Origin: Sipunculus nudus
Taxonomy: Eukaryota; Annelida; Sipuncula; Golfingiida; Sipunculidae
NCBI GenBank assembly: GCA_026874595.1
Contig: CM049316.1
Location: forward strand, 30,801,339 to 30,865,338
Direction: 5' to 3'
Length of the DNA: 64,000 nt
Shown here: piece after piece, positions 34,847 through 48,786 of the stretch
Numbering within the stretch: position 1 is the stretch's first letter
Layout: every line of letters starts with the position of its first letter
Position numbers and translations under genes: made by a program
The notes under the pieces: generated by a model
The model's database searches: none
Told to the model about the DNA's origin: nothing
The model's input: only the letters and a program-made list of their open reading frames with translations

Positions 34847-34850
34847 TTAA

Positions 34851-36769
34851 AACATATCCTGATGATCCAGATTAAATGATTTCATCTTTGGTTTTACACT
34901 TACCCTCCAAAATATAGTCAAAATCTGATACTAACATTCTGTGTAAACTTAATTTGTTGACAGACCAACCAAAAACTAAGTGAACACCCGACCAAGATAA
35001 CAAGGTACCAGGTACGCGTGTGGAACGTGTACGTATAAATACTCGAAGAAAAGGACTCTTACTCCCGGGTCCAGTATTAAATTAGATAAACAGAAGTAGC
35101 AATTTACGATTGAAATACAACAGAAAAAGAAATCTGAACATTTTACCCAGTGTGCATTTACCATTCAGAACCTAAAAATGTATTTTGAAAGATACGTGTA
35201 AGATGCTTGATTGAAACTAAATGGAAAAAATCGGGTTTCTGTCTAATGAATGGCTAAATGCATTTTCTAATAAACTACTCATGGATGTATGATATCCCAC
35301 TGTATTTATAATATGATTTATTTTGAATTTAGGTAAATTCTTAATTTACGTCAACCCCGGGTAACACTTCCACTGATACAGTCCTCGCCAAACCCGTGAC
35401 AAGTTAAAACATTTCTCAAACATTACTGCTGGTTGTCACAGGTAGTTATAACAGGGTGTGGTTTTGCTGTAGTAGACTCCCTTTGTTAATACTTTGTGTC
35501 ACATCTGTTTTCAACAGCAGGACACCAAACCCCACTCTTTTAATTTATATAATTGTCAGTTAAGTCAAGCAGCTACCCGCCCTATTAATTAAACGATCTT
35601 AAGAAAAGATTCCGTTTCTTATTGCGTGGGTTATTTTGTGAACAAATACACAAAAACACACACAAATACACTAACGGGAAAGAACGCCTACGCTCCTGAC
35701 GGTGGCAAATACCCCATCTTTGAGGATTTACTTCAGACCCAAAAGAAGTAAGCGCGGCATCATGGACAGAAGACATAGTATTATTCTAACCTCAAACGGC
35801 TGGCCTCATTCAAATGTATCGCTCATACGCACTTGCCATATGAAGGACCGTTAATTAATCTATTTCCTAGTTTGAACCTTTGAACGAAATAGGATCTCAC
35901 TCATGTGAAAGGTTCTAGATATTTCTAATTAGAACCATTTGAGTTTTTAGAAGAACCTCCAATAACCTGTTTTCTTTAGAGCGGCCCCTTCACTTTTCAT
36001 GTAATGCTGTTTTTGTCCTATAGTATGTTTAAATATTTTATGAAATACATTTTACTCCACGGAGCAGACAGACATACGTTGTTATTCATTACCGAGACAC
36101 ACACTGACATGTTGTATATTTAATGTTAGATCACACGCTCTGCGAGTCTTACTTTCATACCGCCGTGGCTGCGTGCCATGTGAATCATTTTATATGGAAC
36201 CCCTTCAGCGTTTCAACAATCATCTACTTTTAAGTAAAGTCAATTTAAAAAAAAAGTTAAAAACAATCTTACCAGTGATGTAAAATTTAGACTCAAAGAT
36301 GTATGCTACTTCTGCAAGCAACGTAATTCAGCGATCCGTCTCCCCCGGATTACTGGATCCCCGCGTGCAGTATATCGGTCTTTATTCACTTTGCTTTAAA
36401 GGTTCAGTTAATGACCCATCGTTATACGGCATTAAACTATCACGTTGCCGGTAGACACCTAGAAGAAGAGTTCTGTCATAAAATATATTTCAAGCTTCCC
36501 AGTGGAACTAAATATTACGTGATCTCAAGTGTCTATATATCACATATATAAAGGTCAATTAAGTTTTTCTGTGAAACGACAATAAATAAAACCCCACGCA
36601 AGAATATAGTTTCTTCATGCATTGATGGTACTCTCAGGAGAAAGGATCATCAGTAATTTACGCTTGGAGGAACAGGAAATGCCTGTTTCCTGTTTTCGCC
36701 TCGTTGAATTAATAAAACACGTTTGTTCTTAACCACAGGCTTTTCTGCTTTTCTTGCTTCACAGTTACG
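34851..36769. other. AT-rich intergenic stretch
   Basis: No gene or repeat could be supported. Confidence 0.5.
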
Positions 36770-36777
36770 TCAGACTC

Positions 36778-36812
36778 CAGTGGCGTCAATTTTTCTTCCA
36801 GGGTGGGGGGAT

Positions 36813-36871
<59 letters not shown>

Positions 36872-37190
36872 TATTTGTGTGTATATAAATATATATATAC
36901 GATTATTATATATTTATATATTTAAATATTTACTTAATTATATTTCAGACAATTATAATATTAATATAGAAAATAAGTTATTTTGTGAATTCTAAGCAGG
37001 TTTAGATATAACATTTTTAGTAAATAGATTCAAAGTTTTTAATTCTATTTATTAATATATTTCATTTGCAATATTAAAATATTATTCTCTGAAAAGTGGG
37101 GGGGGGGGGATTATTACATTGGCAATCCCCCCCTTACCAAAAAGTGGGGGGTATATATACCCCCCATCCCCCCCTATATTGACGCCCCTG
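36778..37190 (+). mobile_element. CAGGGGCGTC hAT-like MITE with intact 8-bp target duplication
   Basis: The ends are CAGTGGCGTCAATTTTTCTT and ATTGACGCCCCTG. TCAGACTC is duplicated exactly at 36770-36777 and 37191-37198. An 8-bp duplication with CAG..CTG ends fits hAT-superfamily non-autonomous elements. An AT dinucleotide array at about 36818-36874 occupies the left interior. Confidence 0.88.
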
Positions 37191-37451
37191 TCAGACTCTG
37201 ACGTCATTCGTTATTTTAACCAATCACAAGACGAGTGTTTTGTAATCCTCCCTTCCCCTGATGAAATTCTCTGAAAACGGGAAACGTGCGGTATCATGTG
37301 ACTTTTAGCTTCACATTTGAAACCAAGAGTGACTAAGTTAAGGGCTGTCAAAAGGAAGAAAAATTGGATAGGCCGGTACACAAGTCAACATTTTGGAAGT
37401 CACGTAGGAATTTCATTTCAACGTATCATTATAATGACTGAGTATCGTGAC

Positions 37452-37600
37452 CAGGGACTGATCCAGGATTTAGAAAAAGGAGGGGTCCAATTGAGGAGGA
37501 CTTATGATAAACCTAAAGGGAGGTCCCTAACTCCGGAAAAGGGAGATCCAGGCGGCATCAATTGGGCCGAACCCCCTGCATGGATCGGCTTCTTATGACA
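37452..37600 (+). mobile_element. CAGGGGCGGATCC element, third copy
   Basis: CAGGGACTGATCCAGGATTT, AGGAGGACTTATGA, TAAACCTAAA and CTCCGGAAAAGGGAGATCCA follow the same order as at 5042. The right end is GCATGGATCGG-like. No target duplication could be defined. Confidence 0.6.
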
Positions 37601-39778
37601 TAATATGAATATTTGATTATATTGATTAATGTAAGGGTCAATCATCAGCACAGTGTCTGTACAACTTTAATCATCTTGTTCCAACAACTAGACTTTCGCG
37701 CTTTGTACCCCGAGGACTGAGCGTGCAAAAGAAATTTGGAGCATCAAAGACGCTTATCCCCGCGTTCCTGAAAGCCCTGAGATTCATCTTAGTTTTGTGT
37801 GTGTGTGTTTCTTTTTCAACGAAACAGTGACAACATCCTGGTGAACTAGAAGTGACTCTTTAAAACCATGTAAACCACAATATTTGACTGCATGGTGTAT
37901 TTGCCCGTTGTCCTTCAAAATTATATGAGGATTTTCGTTTTCTAAAATCATATACTTAAGTACACATATTGTAAATTTAACCCTGACAGTTTGGATTTTG
38001 AAAACAATAATTAAGAAATGTTATTTTCTTTTGATGATACAACTCGCATCTTTGGACATAACCACACACACATGACAGCGCCGATCGATTTACACATATT
38101 TATGAATTGGAACGGAATGATATACAACTGAATGTGTTAAATTTTATTGTTTGTTGTGCAGCAAAAGGGAGGCGCGGCCGACAGTATGATGTAAAGGGAA
38201 CGTCACCGGCTCACGAAGCAGTGCGTATAGCGACATCGTGTGGCGCATATCAGTTATAACACGGTCGATTCAGGTGTTTTACTCGGAATTCCAAATGCTT
38301 GAGGAGAATGAGATTCGTGTTAGAAACTCCTCCACAGTGTCACCATATTGCCTTTAAGTCACAAGGTAAACATTCATGAAACAATAATAGATAACGCTCT
38401 TCACGGTCTGGCCTGTGCACTGGGAATATTGGTTTTGACTTGAGACTGGTGTAAAGACTTTAATCTACCCCCATATAAATTAAGTACCCCCCGGGGTAAT
38501 CTGAAATGGATTTTATATAACTCAGGGGAAGCGTGAACTCGATTTCGAGTTACCCTGACACTGTTCAGTTTACTCTCGTACTCGCTGATGAAGATAAGTG
38601 GTAATTCTTATGCTTTTATTTACATATCATTGTGTTAAACTATTGAAATATATATGATTTTTTAACATTAATCAATTTTTTAAAAAGAAAATAATAATAA
38701 TAATAATAATAATAAAGTCGCAAATGTTATATAATTATTAACTATATTGATAAACTTCATCAAAGAAAACATAAAGACACACTAAATTTTAAGGGAATTT
38801 GGTCTAAAATTGTGGGGGGTAATCTCGGGGACAGGATAATCTGAAACAGATTTTAGGCTACCCCCGGTAATCTGAACTGAAGCGGGAGCCATCTGAATTC
38901 GCTACACCGATAGAGGGCAGCCAACATGAACGTTTAATGGAAAGAGGGTTTACCAGATTTTAACCATATACTCGTCAGAATAATTTTAGTTTATGGAACA
39001 GATTTGACACTCTTTGTATTGACATGGCAGGTAAAACCGCGCTCGGTTTTCACTGTATTTGAAAACAGGAGCACCGAAAACGTGCAAAATACGCCCGTCT
39101 TATGCCTTGTGACCCCTGCCCTCATAAAATGTGCCAGAAATCTGCTGAGAATTTAATAAAAGGGAGAAACTCTTTTGGTTAATATGTATAATGAGTTTAA
39201 TGAAAATCCATAGGATTTTTGTTAAGTTGCCACGGTGCCTTTAAGGTGCGGTGACTTAAGTCCTTAAGTCCTTAAGTAAAACTTAGGTGAGAGATTTTAT
39301 TAATAAACATATCTGATTAGTTTTGTCAAAATCCTTCATATTCTTCGTAAATTATCGCGGCGACACCACGGAGAAGCCCAGTGACCCATGACCTAATTAA
39401 ATATGCGTAGATTTTGCCCATCATCGAACTCGGTCGAGATAATCTGTTGGTGGTCATGGTGAGAATATTTACTTAACGAGATGTTGTGGTTTGAGTTAAT
39501 GGAAATGTTTAGACCTGAAAATAAATATGCAATTAGTTTGACCTTACAAAATCGGCCAAATTATATGGGCCTATATCAGGTGGTTCTGAGGTTCTAAATA
39601 GTTAGTGTGAAAGAGCTGATTACGTGAGGCTCATACGTTCTTATGTGCTGCAGATATTTATATTGCACCGAAAACTGGATTCTTCGGTTCCAAATTATTA
39701 TTTGTCTGTAGATGTAGCTGGGAATTGGTTCTCTGTTTCTATCCGTCAGATAGTCTTTGTCCAGAAGATGCGATTAAA
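37601..39778. other. Intergenic stretch with short repeats
   Basis: GGGGTAATCTGAAATGG-ATTTTA (38494-38516) recurs as GGATAATCTGAAACAG-ATTTTA (38834-38856), with another GGTAATCTGAA nearby. (TTAAGTCC)n lies at about 39254-39275 and (ATA)n at about 38691-38716. A CTCF-like 16-mer is at 38907-38922. No gene is seen. Confidence 0.5.

Positions 39779-39834
<56 letters not shown>
39779..39834. repeat. (AT)n microsatellite
   Basis: An uninterrupted AT dinucleotide run of about 28 units. The tyrosine/isoleucine open frames across it are artefacts of the repeat. Confidence 0.97.
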
Positions 39835-39837
<3 letters not shown>

Positions 39838-40533
39838 GTATTTACGAATCCTCCTACCTCAAGTATTCTTAAATTAACAATAAAATCTTTCACCCGGCCA
39901 AACATAGGTATATTTAAACTGTACGCAGTAAATAGGCACGATGCTAATCTACAGACCTGAATCAATAGATGTTTGTTCGTCATATTATTTTACCATTGAT
40001 GACCTTGGATTTCAAACTCATGAGTATTTGTTTCCGAGTTACCATTGAAATATTTATTACCTAAATGAAATGCATGGCAATTAAGCATACAGCAACATTT
40101 TGTAAGAGTCACTGATATATTTTCATCTATTTTTCATTTTTAAAGATTTTTATAAGAATCCGTCGGAACACAAAAAGTGAAATTTTGCGAGCTTAACAGG
40201 AAAAGTTACAAAATTGCACCATTTCTTAATATAGTATATATAATCAATACAAATGTTGCCTGTCTTCCTAAAAAGTCGTTTTAAGGCAAGACCGCAAACG
40301 AGCATCATTATCCAGGAGCTGGTCGTAATTTGCAATAATGAAATTCACGAAAATTCACGGAGCAGCGAATCCGGAGAACTGAATTTTTTTGGGTTGGGGA
40401 TCTTTTGAATAGTCTTTGGTGTGGGAACCAATTCGATTGTGGTGGAGGTTTGATAGATTTTGAAGCGGTTTGATCTGGCCTTGATGCAGACTTTCACCGC
40501 TATCATCTGGTTGACATTTATGTGTTGTATTTT

Positions 40534-41001
<468 letters not shown>

Positions 41002-41363
41002 TGTACTTATCTGTCTTTTACTGCGCCCTGCTATTTATTCCATTGTTTACAAAATGAGAGGACCTTTCAGTCATGTATTATCCATACATTTTTTTCCTTG
41101 CTTGATGTAGTTACAGCCAGGATAAAGTAATCAACCGAAACGCTAGACACGAACCCCTAATGAATTATAAATCCTCTAATAACATAATTATATATATACA
41201 CAAGGTATCCTGAGTTTGGTTACATAGTCATTTCTAAAGGCATTTTAACAGCTTAGCAACTTTAACTGAACTATACTCAGACAGCAACAACTAAGCTACG
41301 GTGAACATGATGAAACAACAAATTTCATAAAGAAGTATTACTTTCCCACAGTATCATTTTCGC

Positions 41364-41630
41364 CAGGGGCGTCGATACAGAGGAGAAGGTTGGTATATAT
41401 GTCCCCCCTCCCCTCACATTTCAGCAAGAAGAGATGGTCAATGTAATCATCACCCCTTCTGATCAGAGAATAATATTTATATATTTCAACTTAATATAAA
41501 AATACTTAGAATTACAGACTTTGCTGCCATTTCTGAGTTTACCATGAAATATTTTACATGTATATCTAAAACTGGTTTATAAGTAACCTATAAAGAAAAC
41601 ATAATATCGTTTTTTTAACTTTTATTCATA
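41364..41630 (-). mobile_element. Truncated CAGGGGCGTC MITE copy
   Basis: It starts CAGGGGCGTCGATACAG and contains GGTCAATGTAATCATCACC, AGAGAATAATATT and GAATTACAGACTTTG, as in the 40534 copy. The opposite terminus is missing. Confidence 0.7.
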
Positions 41631-43090
41631 CATACATATAAACATACAGACAAGCATACAGATTTAGAGATAGACAGACAGTCAGTCAGACACTTGCCGT
41701 ACACACATACACACATGCATAACATACAACAAACAGACATTACCTTATCAAACATGACGGCGGCGTGGACCTTCTTTCGCTTCCCCTGTGACATTTGTCT
41801 TTGTGATGAGGGATAACACCTTTACGACAGTCAGGTATAACAGCTTAAATTGACTCGCTTTCCACGCCTTCAGGTTAAAACGTCGTTTGTATCGATTGCT
41901 CGTAGCTAAGTGATATACAGAGCGTCGGCGTGACCTGATAGTGTGGCGGGCGCGGTCGTTCCGTAACGTGTTAATGGATGGGCGTGGCAGCCAGCGGGGC
42001 GAAATGGTATTTACGTCATATTATAATTTATTAATGTAAATTAAGATATTCAGTACATCATATGGGATTTTTTATATACGTAACATTGGCGCATGACATT
42101 CGATGCATAACATTAGTTTCATGGCTTTTATATGCTTTACATTATGATACATATTTCGGCTTATTGGCATTTGATACAAATTTCAGTATTCATGATTATA
42201 TATTTTCATGATAAAATTGCGATGAAACAGGAATACATTATGCTTCATTTCTGAATGATGTTAATTCATAAGATATCAATACATAAATGAATTGACCCAT
42301 GTCAGGTGATCAATACGATAATCGAAAGATGTGGCTGGATCGATACATTTTGATACCTTTTTTGATACAGATAAAATCTTCAATCATAATACTATAATTT
42401 GAGGAATTGGGCTTTGTAAAAAAAAATATATTCTATTATAAATTTTGCCGATACACAAAATTTTGCCAGATGCCAGATTTTGCGTATACACTAAAACCCG
42501 GATTTCACAAATCGTATGTGGAAGATACGGGTATACCGCCAGTTAGTATAATAAACATAACAATTGGGATGAATACATCAATTGCTAAATTTTTAAATAC
42601 GTAGTCTGCATTAAAACTCCTTTTCTATTATCGCTATGATCTATAGTTATAAACAGTACGGGACCACTGAACAAATAAAAAGAAATTGAGCTAATACTTA
42701 TGACAGTTCAATGAGGCAATTGACATATCCTATATATTCTCGATATATGAGAATATTTTAAAAATACAGTTCATCTGATATAATAGAAAATATTATATTA
42801 TCCACAAATTCAAAATCCGGTGACGGTGAATCAAGATTTGAACTCAAGTTAAAACAAGCACGTTTTAACAAGCACAGTTTTGTCCCCCTCACTTTGTAAA
42901 GGTGCCTGGTCCCCACACTTGTTTTAGGAAATCAACATGATTTAAGATACCATGATAATGCCGTCCATTAATTTATAGTGTTTAATATTTTTCAATATTC
43001 TTTCATTAATTAAAAGTGTTTTTATATTTTCTCAATATACTTTCATCAATTTATAGAATTTCAATATTTTTTCAATATTGGTTTAAACAT

Positions 43091-43712
43091 TTTTATTTTA
43101 TTAGGATTACAAAAATAGCCGTTAGGCTAATGCAAATGTTTTCCTGGGAAACATATATTCAACAAATGTTCAATATAAATACATGGTGACGACAAGTGAA
43201 CATAGTAACAATGACAAAGTTTGAACAAACATATACGTTAAACACACACACACATACTGCACATGCAATAGTGCCTATCACTGTTACATCAGATCCATGA
43301 AAGTGTCAGACAGTTTAAATGGAATTACCTTAAAATAAAATCGTTTTGTGATCCTAATGTACCTGTATACGTGACTAAAGAGTTTGAAATTATCTGAAGA
43401 AGACAGGGAACAGCTGCCACGAAGTAAAATTCAAACTAATTCTAACTTAGTTTTCCCAGAGTAATTTTCAGTTATATGTTGAAATGTAAAACAGCAAAAT
43501 TCCTGCAAACTAGCACGAAGTGTGCGTCTCTGATCAATATAAAGTGGGCAGACTATGAAATAATGAACAACAGTTTCGTCGGCGAGATCACATGCACAAG
43601 TTGGCTTTCAGGTTAAGTTAACCTTAAACAGAATACTGTTTAGGGTGCTGCAGTCAGTGCGTAACCGCATGTGTAGGATATTATCACGTCGTATACCACC
43701 AAAGAAAAATAA
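43091..43712 (-). mobile_element. LINE (non-LTR retrotransposon) 3' fragment with C-terminal zinc-knuckle remnant
   Basis: A minus-strand frame from about 43712 to the stop at 43431 reads RRDNILHMRLRTD..., then PTCACDLADETVVHYFIVCP. This is the Cys-x-Cys...His...Cys pattern found at the C-terminus of many LINE ORF2 proteins. A TGA at 43610-43608 interrupts it. A 3' UTR follows, ending TAATCCTAATAAAATAAAAA near 43091. It is 5'-truncated and inactive. The clade is not resolved. Confidence 0.78.
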
Positions 43713-44226
43713 TTTGGCGGCTTTTTGGATAAAACATATCGCACAGTGCATTTTTAAATGCATTGGTAGAAGTAATTGTCGGTATGGTTCTGTCGGTACC
43801 CCTTTGGATTACCCCTCCCCACAGCAAGCAAGGCCTATGGTAGGAACCTGTGTCGTCAGTACACGTGTCTGTCTTCTGTATGAGGAAATTTGAAGTAATA
43901 AGCTGTCTTTTAAATTATAGGGCTTCACAACGGCAGGACTGCCTGTAAAAGACGGCGGGTCCTGCAGACAGAAGGTGTAAGGTTACATTACTCGTGAGAC
44001 TCATCAAAAGTTCTCAGCCCCAACTCCATGTTCATTACACGTGAGACTAAAATGTATAAACAGGAAGGAAAGCCTAGAAACACTTCTGCCCCTGTCCCTC
44101 TTTTTGCCACAAGCTTAACAGTCTTAGAAATAAACACTTTTGTGTTTTTCTGAACTTCTCCTGCCATTTTTATCCCGATAGGCTTTTCATTAAATGACTA
44201 GTATATAGGGACCCATTTTAATACCT

Positions 44227-44422
44227 GACGTTTATAAACCTTGTATAATCAAATGAACATTTTATAAAATGAGAAAAAAAAAATCAGATCTCACCGCACA
44301 TTGGCCAATTGTTTCGTTTATATTGACGTTTATTAACCTTATATAATCAAATGAACATTTTATAAAAATGAGAAAAAAAAATCAGATCTCACCGCACATA
44401 GGCCAATTGTTTCGTTTATATT
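44227..44422. repeat. 98-bp tandem duplication, two copies
   Basis: 44227-44324 and 44325-44422 are nearly identical (GACGTTTAT...TCGTTTATATT), differing by a few substitutions and A-run length. This is a recent local duplication. Confidence 0.93.
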
Positions 44423-44792
44423 GACATGTTTATAACTACCGGGGGACCTCTTAAATTTACCCAAACACATTCAGCAAGGACATCTGGTGCAAAGTAAGAT
44501 GGAGCGAGTTCTGCAAAGGACCTTTTGCAAGTAGTGATATTTCAACTTCTAATAATAATAATATGCTAATAATATAAACATCTTAAATAATTCTCATATT
44601 TTTGATTATGCTAAACATATCAATATATAAAATAATGCTGACGTTACCGAATAAAACGTAACGAGGTCTACATTTATCAGAAACTTCTTCCATTCATATG
44701 AGTATGAATAAATCGAAAATACTCTATTTTGTTATCTATTATAGTCCATCCAATCTGAAGTTGCCAAGAGATTTTAGCAGATATTTATTTAC

Positions 44793-44793
44793 C

Positions 44794-44850
<57 letters not shown>

Positions 44851-44890
44851 GTAAATATAGTAACAGTAATAACAATAATAACAATAACAT

Positions 44891-44956
<66 letters not shown>

Positions 44957-45006
44957 TAATAGTAATTATAGTAACAGTTATAACAATAATAACAATAACA
45001 TTTAAT

Positions 45007-45050
<44 letters not shown>

Positions 45051-45052
45051 GA
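44793..45052. repeat. Compound (TAA)n higher-order array
   Basis: Three pure TAA/ATA runs (about 44793-44847, 44893-44955, 45007-45047) are separated by two copies of a spacer reading TATAGTAACAGT, AATAACAATAACATTTAAT. Long Asn/Ile/Tyr open frames on both strands are artefacts. Confidence 0.95.
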
Positions 45053-45631
45053 AGAAGATGTAGCAGAAGTAAAAGTAGAAGACTTGCGTGGAGGACGATG
45101 TTAAATGGGTTATATAATCGAGAATTGAGATAGGTTAAGCACTCGAAAGATAGAAACATAATGCAGGAGGAAGGAGTGATTGTCTTGGACAACAGTTTTC
45201 CCTCCATTGGCTAAATACCCAAGAACCTGTGCTCGTCACATGCACGTCTCCGTCTGCCGTAGATAACAACAAAACTTAAGCTTTCACAAGAACAGGATTC
45301 CTGAAGAGATCTGCCAGCCTTCCTGCAGACAGATAAGTATGGATTTACGTCAACTACTGGTTTATTTATAGTCCGTTCTGAGCTCCGACGCGACGTCCAT
45401 TACATTAAATACCTAGAAATGCCCAGAATAGCTCAGCGTCTCTGTCTCTTTTATTACTATATATATCCTTCAAATGCATGTTTATTTTCATTAAGCTCTT
45501 TTTGCCAGTGTTTCTGTAGTTTTATAAATCCACTCCAACTTATCTGAACAGGCCTTAACAGCCGTTATTGGTGTCAGCATATAATGGCTTAAATTTCATC
45601 GAACCCCCGAAATATTACGCTATATGGCAGC

Positions 45632-45995
45632 CAGAGGCGTCAATATATCTTATATATATATAATTTTTATTATCTGAGTGACACATTTCAAATACATCAT
45701 AATAAAGTATAAGGTTTTGAAACATAAGGTATCACGCCTCTTTTATAGATTACTTCTATACCAGGTTTAAATATATATTGTTTCATAATGAACTCATAAA
45801 AAAAACCAAGGTATGCAATTCTAATATATATTTTTAATTTAATATATATTTATTAATATATTTGATTTCCGAATAAAGATTATTATCAAGATTATTATCA
45901 GATTAGGAGGGAGCGCATTTATGATAACATTGACCATCCACCCTAGCTGAAAGGCGGGGGGGGGGGGAGACATTACCCCATCCCCCCTGTGATGC
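45632..45995. mobile_element. Degenerate CAGGGGCGTC MITE copy
   Basis: It starts CAGAGGCGTCAATATATC, ends in a G run then CATTACCCCATCCCCCC, and contains GATAACATTGACCATCC. The right terminus has decayed. Confidence 0.6.
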
Positions 45996-48780
45996 AGCAA
46001 AGACGGCTAGTCTACCTTCAGTCAGGCTTGAACGCCAAAGTCCAGTATGAGTAGATGGAATATTACAAAAACCGATATTTCCGGTCAGCTAAACTTTTCA
46101 GTAATGTATTCGATCTGAACACAAGTATTCTCAATATCCCGCAGTCCCAATATCCTATATATTTATATATCCGAGTTATAGTCTGCACACAGAAAGCATG
46201 CCCCGTGAACGGTATTCCTTTTTTGCGGTGCCAGAGTCTGAAAAAAAGCACAGGGATACAATAGGAAAGCACTCAGAGGATATTCTCAAGGTTTAAGTCT
46301 ATCTGTGGAGACAGTGTGGTAGCCATTAGACCCGCATCTTAGAAGTAGGAGCCGGATAAATTTATATTTTTGTGAATGACCGCGCCCACTTTCGCAAATT
46401 ATAGTAGAATTTTGTTATTTGTTCCGGTTTATCTGCGGTAAAGGTCAGTTAAACTTCAAACTAGAAACTGAGGCGTGAAATATTTCATCAATAGTATATG
46501 TTCCATCGATTACCTGGAATGCCAGCCATTTATAATACTGGAGCATAATGCGTTTTACTTTCAGTGCCTTAGATGTTCCCTAGAAAAAATACACTTTCTA
46601 CATTTTTCGTATATTGTATTGTATAAAAAAGTGCAGAATGTTTACTCGTTTCGCATATTTACGTGCGATACGGCTCATAACCAAGAACTCCTAAAGCACT
46701 GATCAGCTGAGATCAATTCACTTAACAAGTGAATCAGTGGTCAGATTCATTACGGCCGGGTTTTCAAATAAGTGCCTTGGTCCGGTTTGATTCTTCTCAG
46801 TGAGACATCCCATAATTCTATCAGCAAAGGGACACACATTTCGTGTGTAGTACACAGTAAAATTCGATAACAGGACCAAATAGTAGCATACACAGAAAAT
46901 TTGGACCGGTTTGATATAGTTCAAATCTGCGAGAACAAAACTGCCGGGTGTTAAATATCCTTTACTGTATCAAAAACTGCTACCTTACAGAACTGTTAGT
47001 TACATTAGTATGTGTCTTATTGTCGTTAACATTCTTTTGGATACAGACTGAATTCTTATTTTATTATTTCATGTGATAAATATTTATAATAATTGGATAA
47101 TATTGAGGTAATTCAATTCTGCATGGGCCGAATAACCACTGGCCAAGTTTCTCTTGCGTTGGCAAAACAGGAACCTTTGAGAACTCAGAACTGCAATGTA
47201 AACATTAGTATGTGATTTGGCTTTGGAAAGAATGCATGGACCGAACTGCCCTCACAGGTGAATGACCTACTCAGGACAAAGGCTGAAGCTATTCTTGGAT
47301 ATTTTTAATAATCCTTTCTTTTATTCGTGTTTATCAGCGGAAACGGTTTGTTCACCCGACATTTAAAACTCACATCAAGGCGTGATAAACACCTACCAGG
47401 GTTTCGTACATTTGCACACAAGAATAAAGACCATCTCCCCGAGGCAGGGATGACGTGGTATAATCCTAAGCCCCTTACGCTTAGTTGCTTACTCCACAGA
47501 AGTAATACTTTCTGTACTTATTCTTTTCTGTATAACCTTGAGCTGAGACGTGCTAAATCCGGCTTAGTGGGCTTACACCTTTTGTTGATGCATGAATTAG
47601 TCGTAATAGGTCTTGTAAAGCTCGATGATTAACTGTTCAAAATCTAAAGGCGGTATTTATAAGAGGTTCCTCAAGGACGTTGTGTTTACGAGTACATATC
47701 AAATTGATCTTTTAGAAATTATCTTTTATACTACTTTAAATGATAAACTCGCAAGAAAGGCGGTTTATCGGGCACTTTTTTAATCAGAAATCAGTGCGAA
47801 AGGATGATTTTTTTACCTTTTTGTCATATATTTTCGATAAAAAATTCTTATGCTCAGAGGACAAAATGATAGTAACATAACTGTTTTACTAAAAAGTTGA
47901 AAGTAAATCATAACAAAACGAAATTTTATAGAAATTGTATTATTTTCTTTTCTTTAAAAATATTTCCTTGCGGCTGAAGCTTAATATGGGTAATTCCTAC
48001 TGAAATTTAAATATTCGATTTATTTTAATATTTTATATATTTCTTTTAATATTTGGGGGGTCAACATTGATCTTTTGGTCTAATATATTCTAACATTCGG
48101 AAAAGCTGCTTGGATTAAATGAATCATGCGAACTTTGTAAATCTCCTCATACGTTTTGCAGGAAAGATAACGCAAAATACACAGAACAAAAAAAAAAGAA
48201 AAAAGACACGTTCCACATACGCCGGGCGAAAATCGATCACTACCAGGAAATGCCCCACTCTCATCGGTTATATTGGTAACCGTTCCCCATGGAAGCAGTG
48301 GGTTGAATGAAATATGTTTCCACGAATGGAGTGGTACCGCTGTGTGAGAAGTGTATCCGAAACCCTGGTGCATTCATATAACTCATACACAGCCCAACTT
48401 TAAGTTCTTTCCTACTAGGGTTGGAAGTATAAGTAGTCTTCCATGTCACATTGGTACAGGGACACGTGACTTATGGCACTGTAACAGGTATAGAGAAGAA
48501 ATGGTTTACAGATTAACACTCATCCAAAATAATCATAAATGGAACATAACCCATGATCTTCTGTTATTTCCTCTTGGCACCAAAAAGAAATATTAGAAAT
48601 ACAGAAACAGAAATACTATTCAATGACCAACGGCCAGTTTAACTGAAATTAAAATGCCCTGCAGACTCAGGGACATATGGTATTAAGCAAGTGGGTTAAT
48701 CCTTATTCCTTAATAAATTTATTTACCAAAAAAGACGAAATGTGTTAAATCTTGCTAGTTTGCAATAAGCTAGAACACAA
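45996..48780. other. AT-rich intergenic stretch
   Basis: No gene could be supported. The 101-codon plus-strand frame at 47327-47632 has no motif I recognise. A hairpin (ATTCACTT-AAC-AAGTGAAT) lies at 46716-46734 with outer CACTGAT/ATCAGTG arms. Confidence 0.45.
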
Positions 48781-48786
48781 ATAAAT

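Noticed and set aside
43645-43893. 82-codon plus-strand open frame
   Set aside because: It overlaps, antisense, the LINE-derived frame on the minus strand and has no motif of its own.
44698-45207. Long Ile/Asn/Tyr open frames on both strands
   Set aside because: They are translations of TAA repeats. The same applies to the Tyr-Ile frames over the AT arrays at 36.8 and 39.8 kb.
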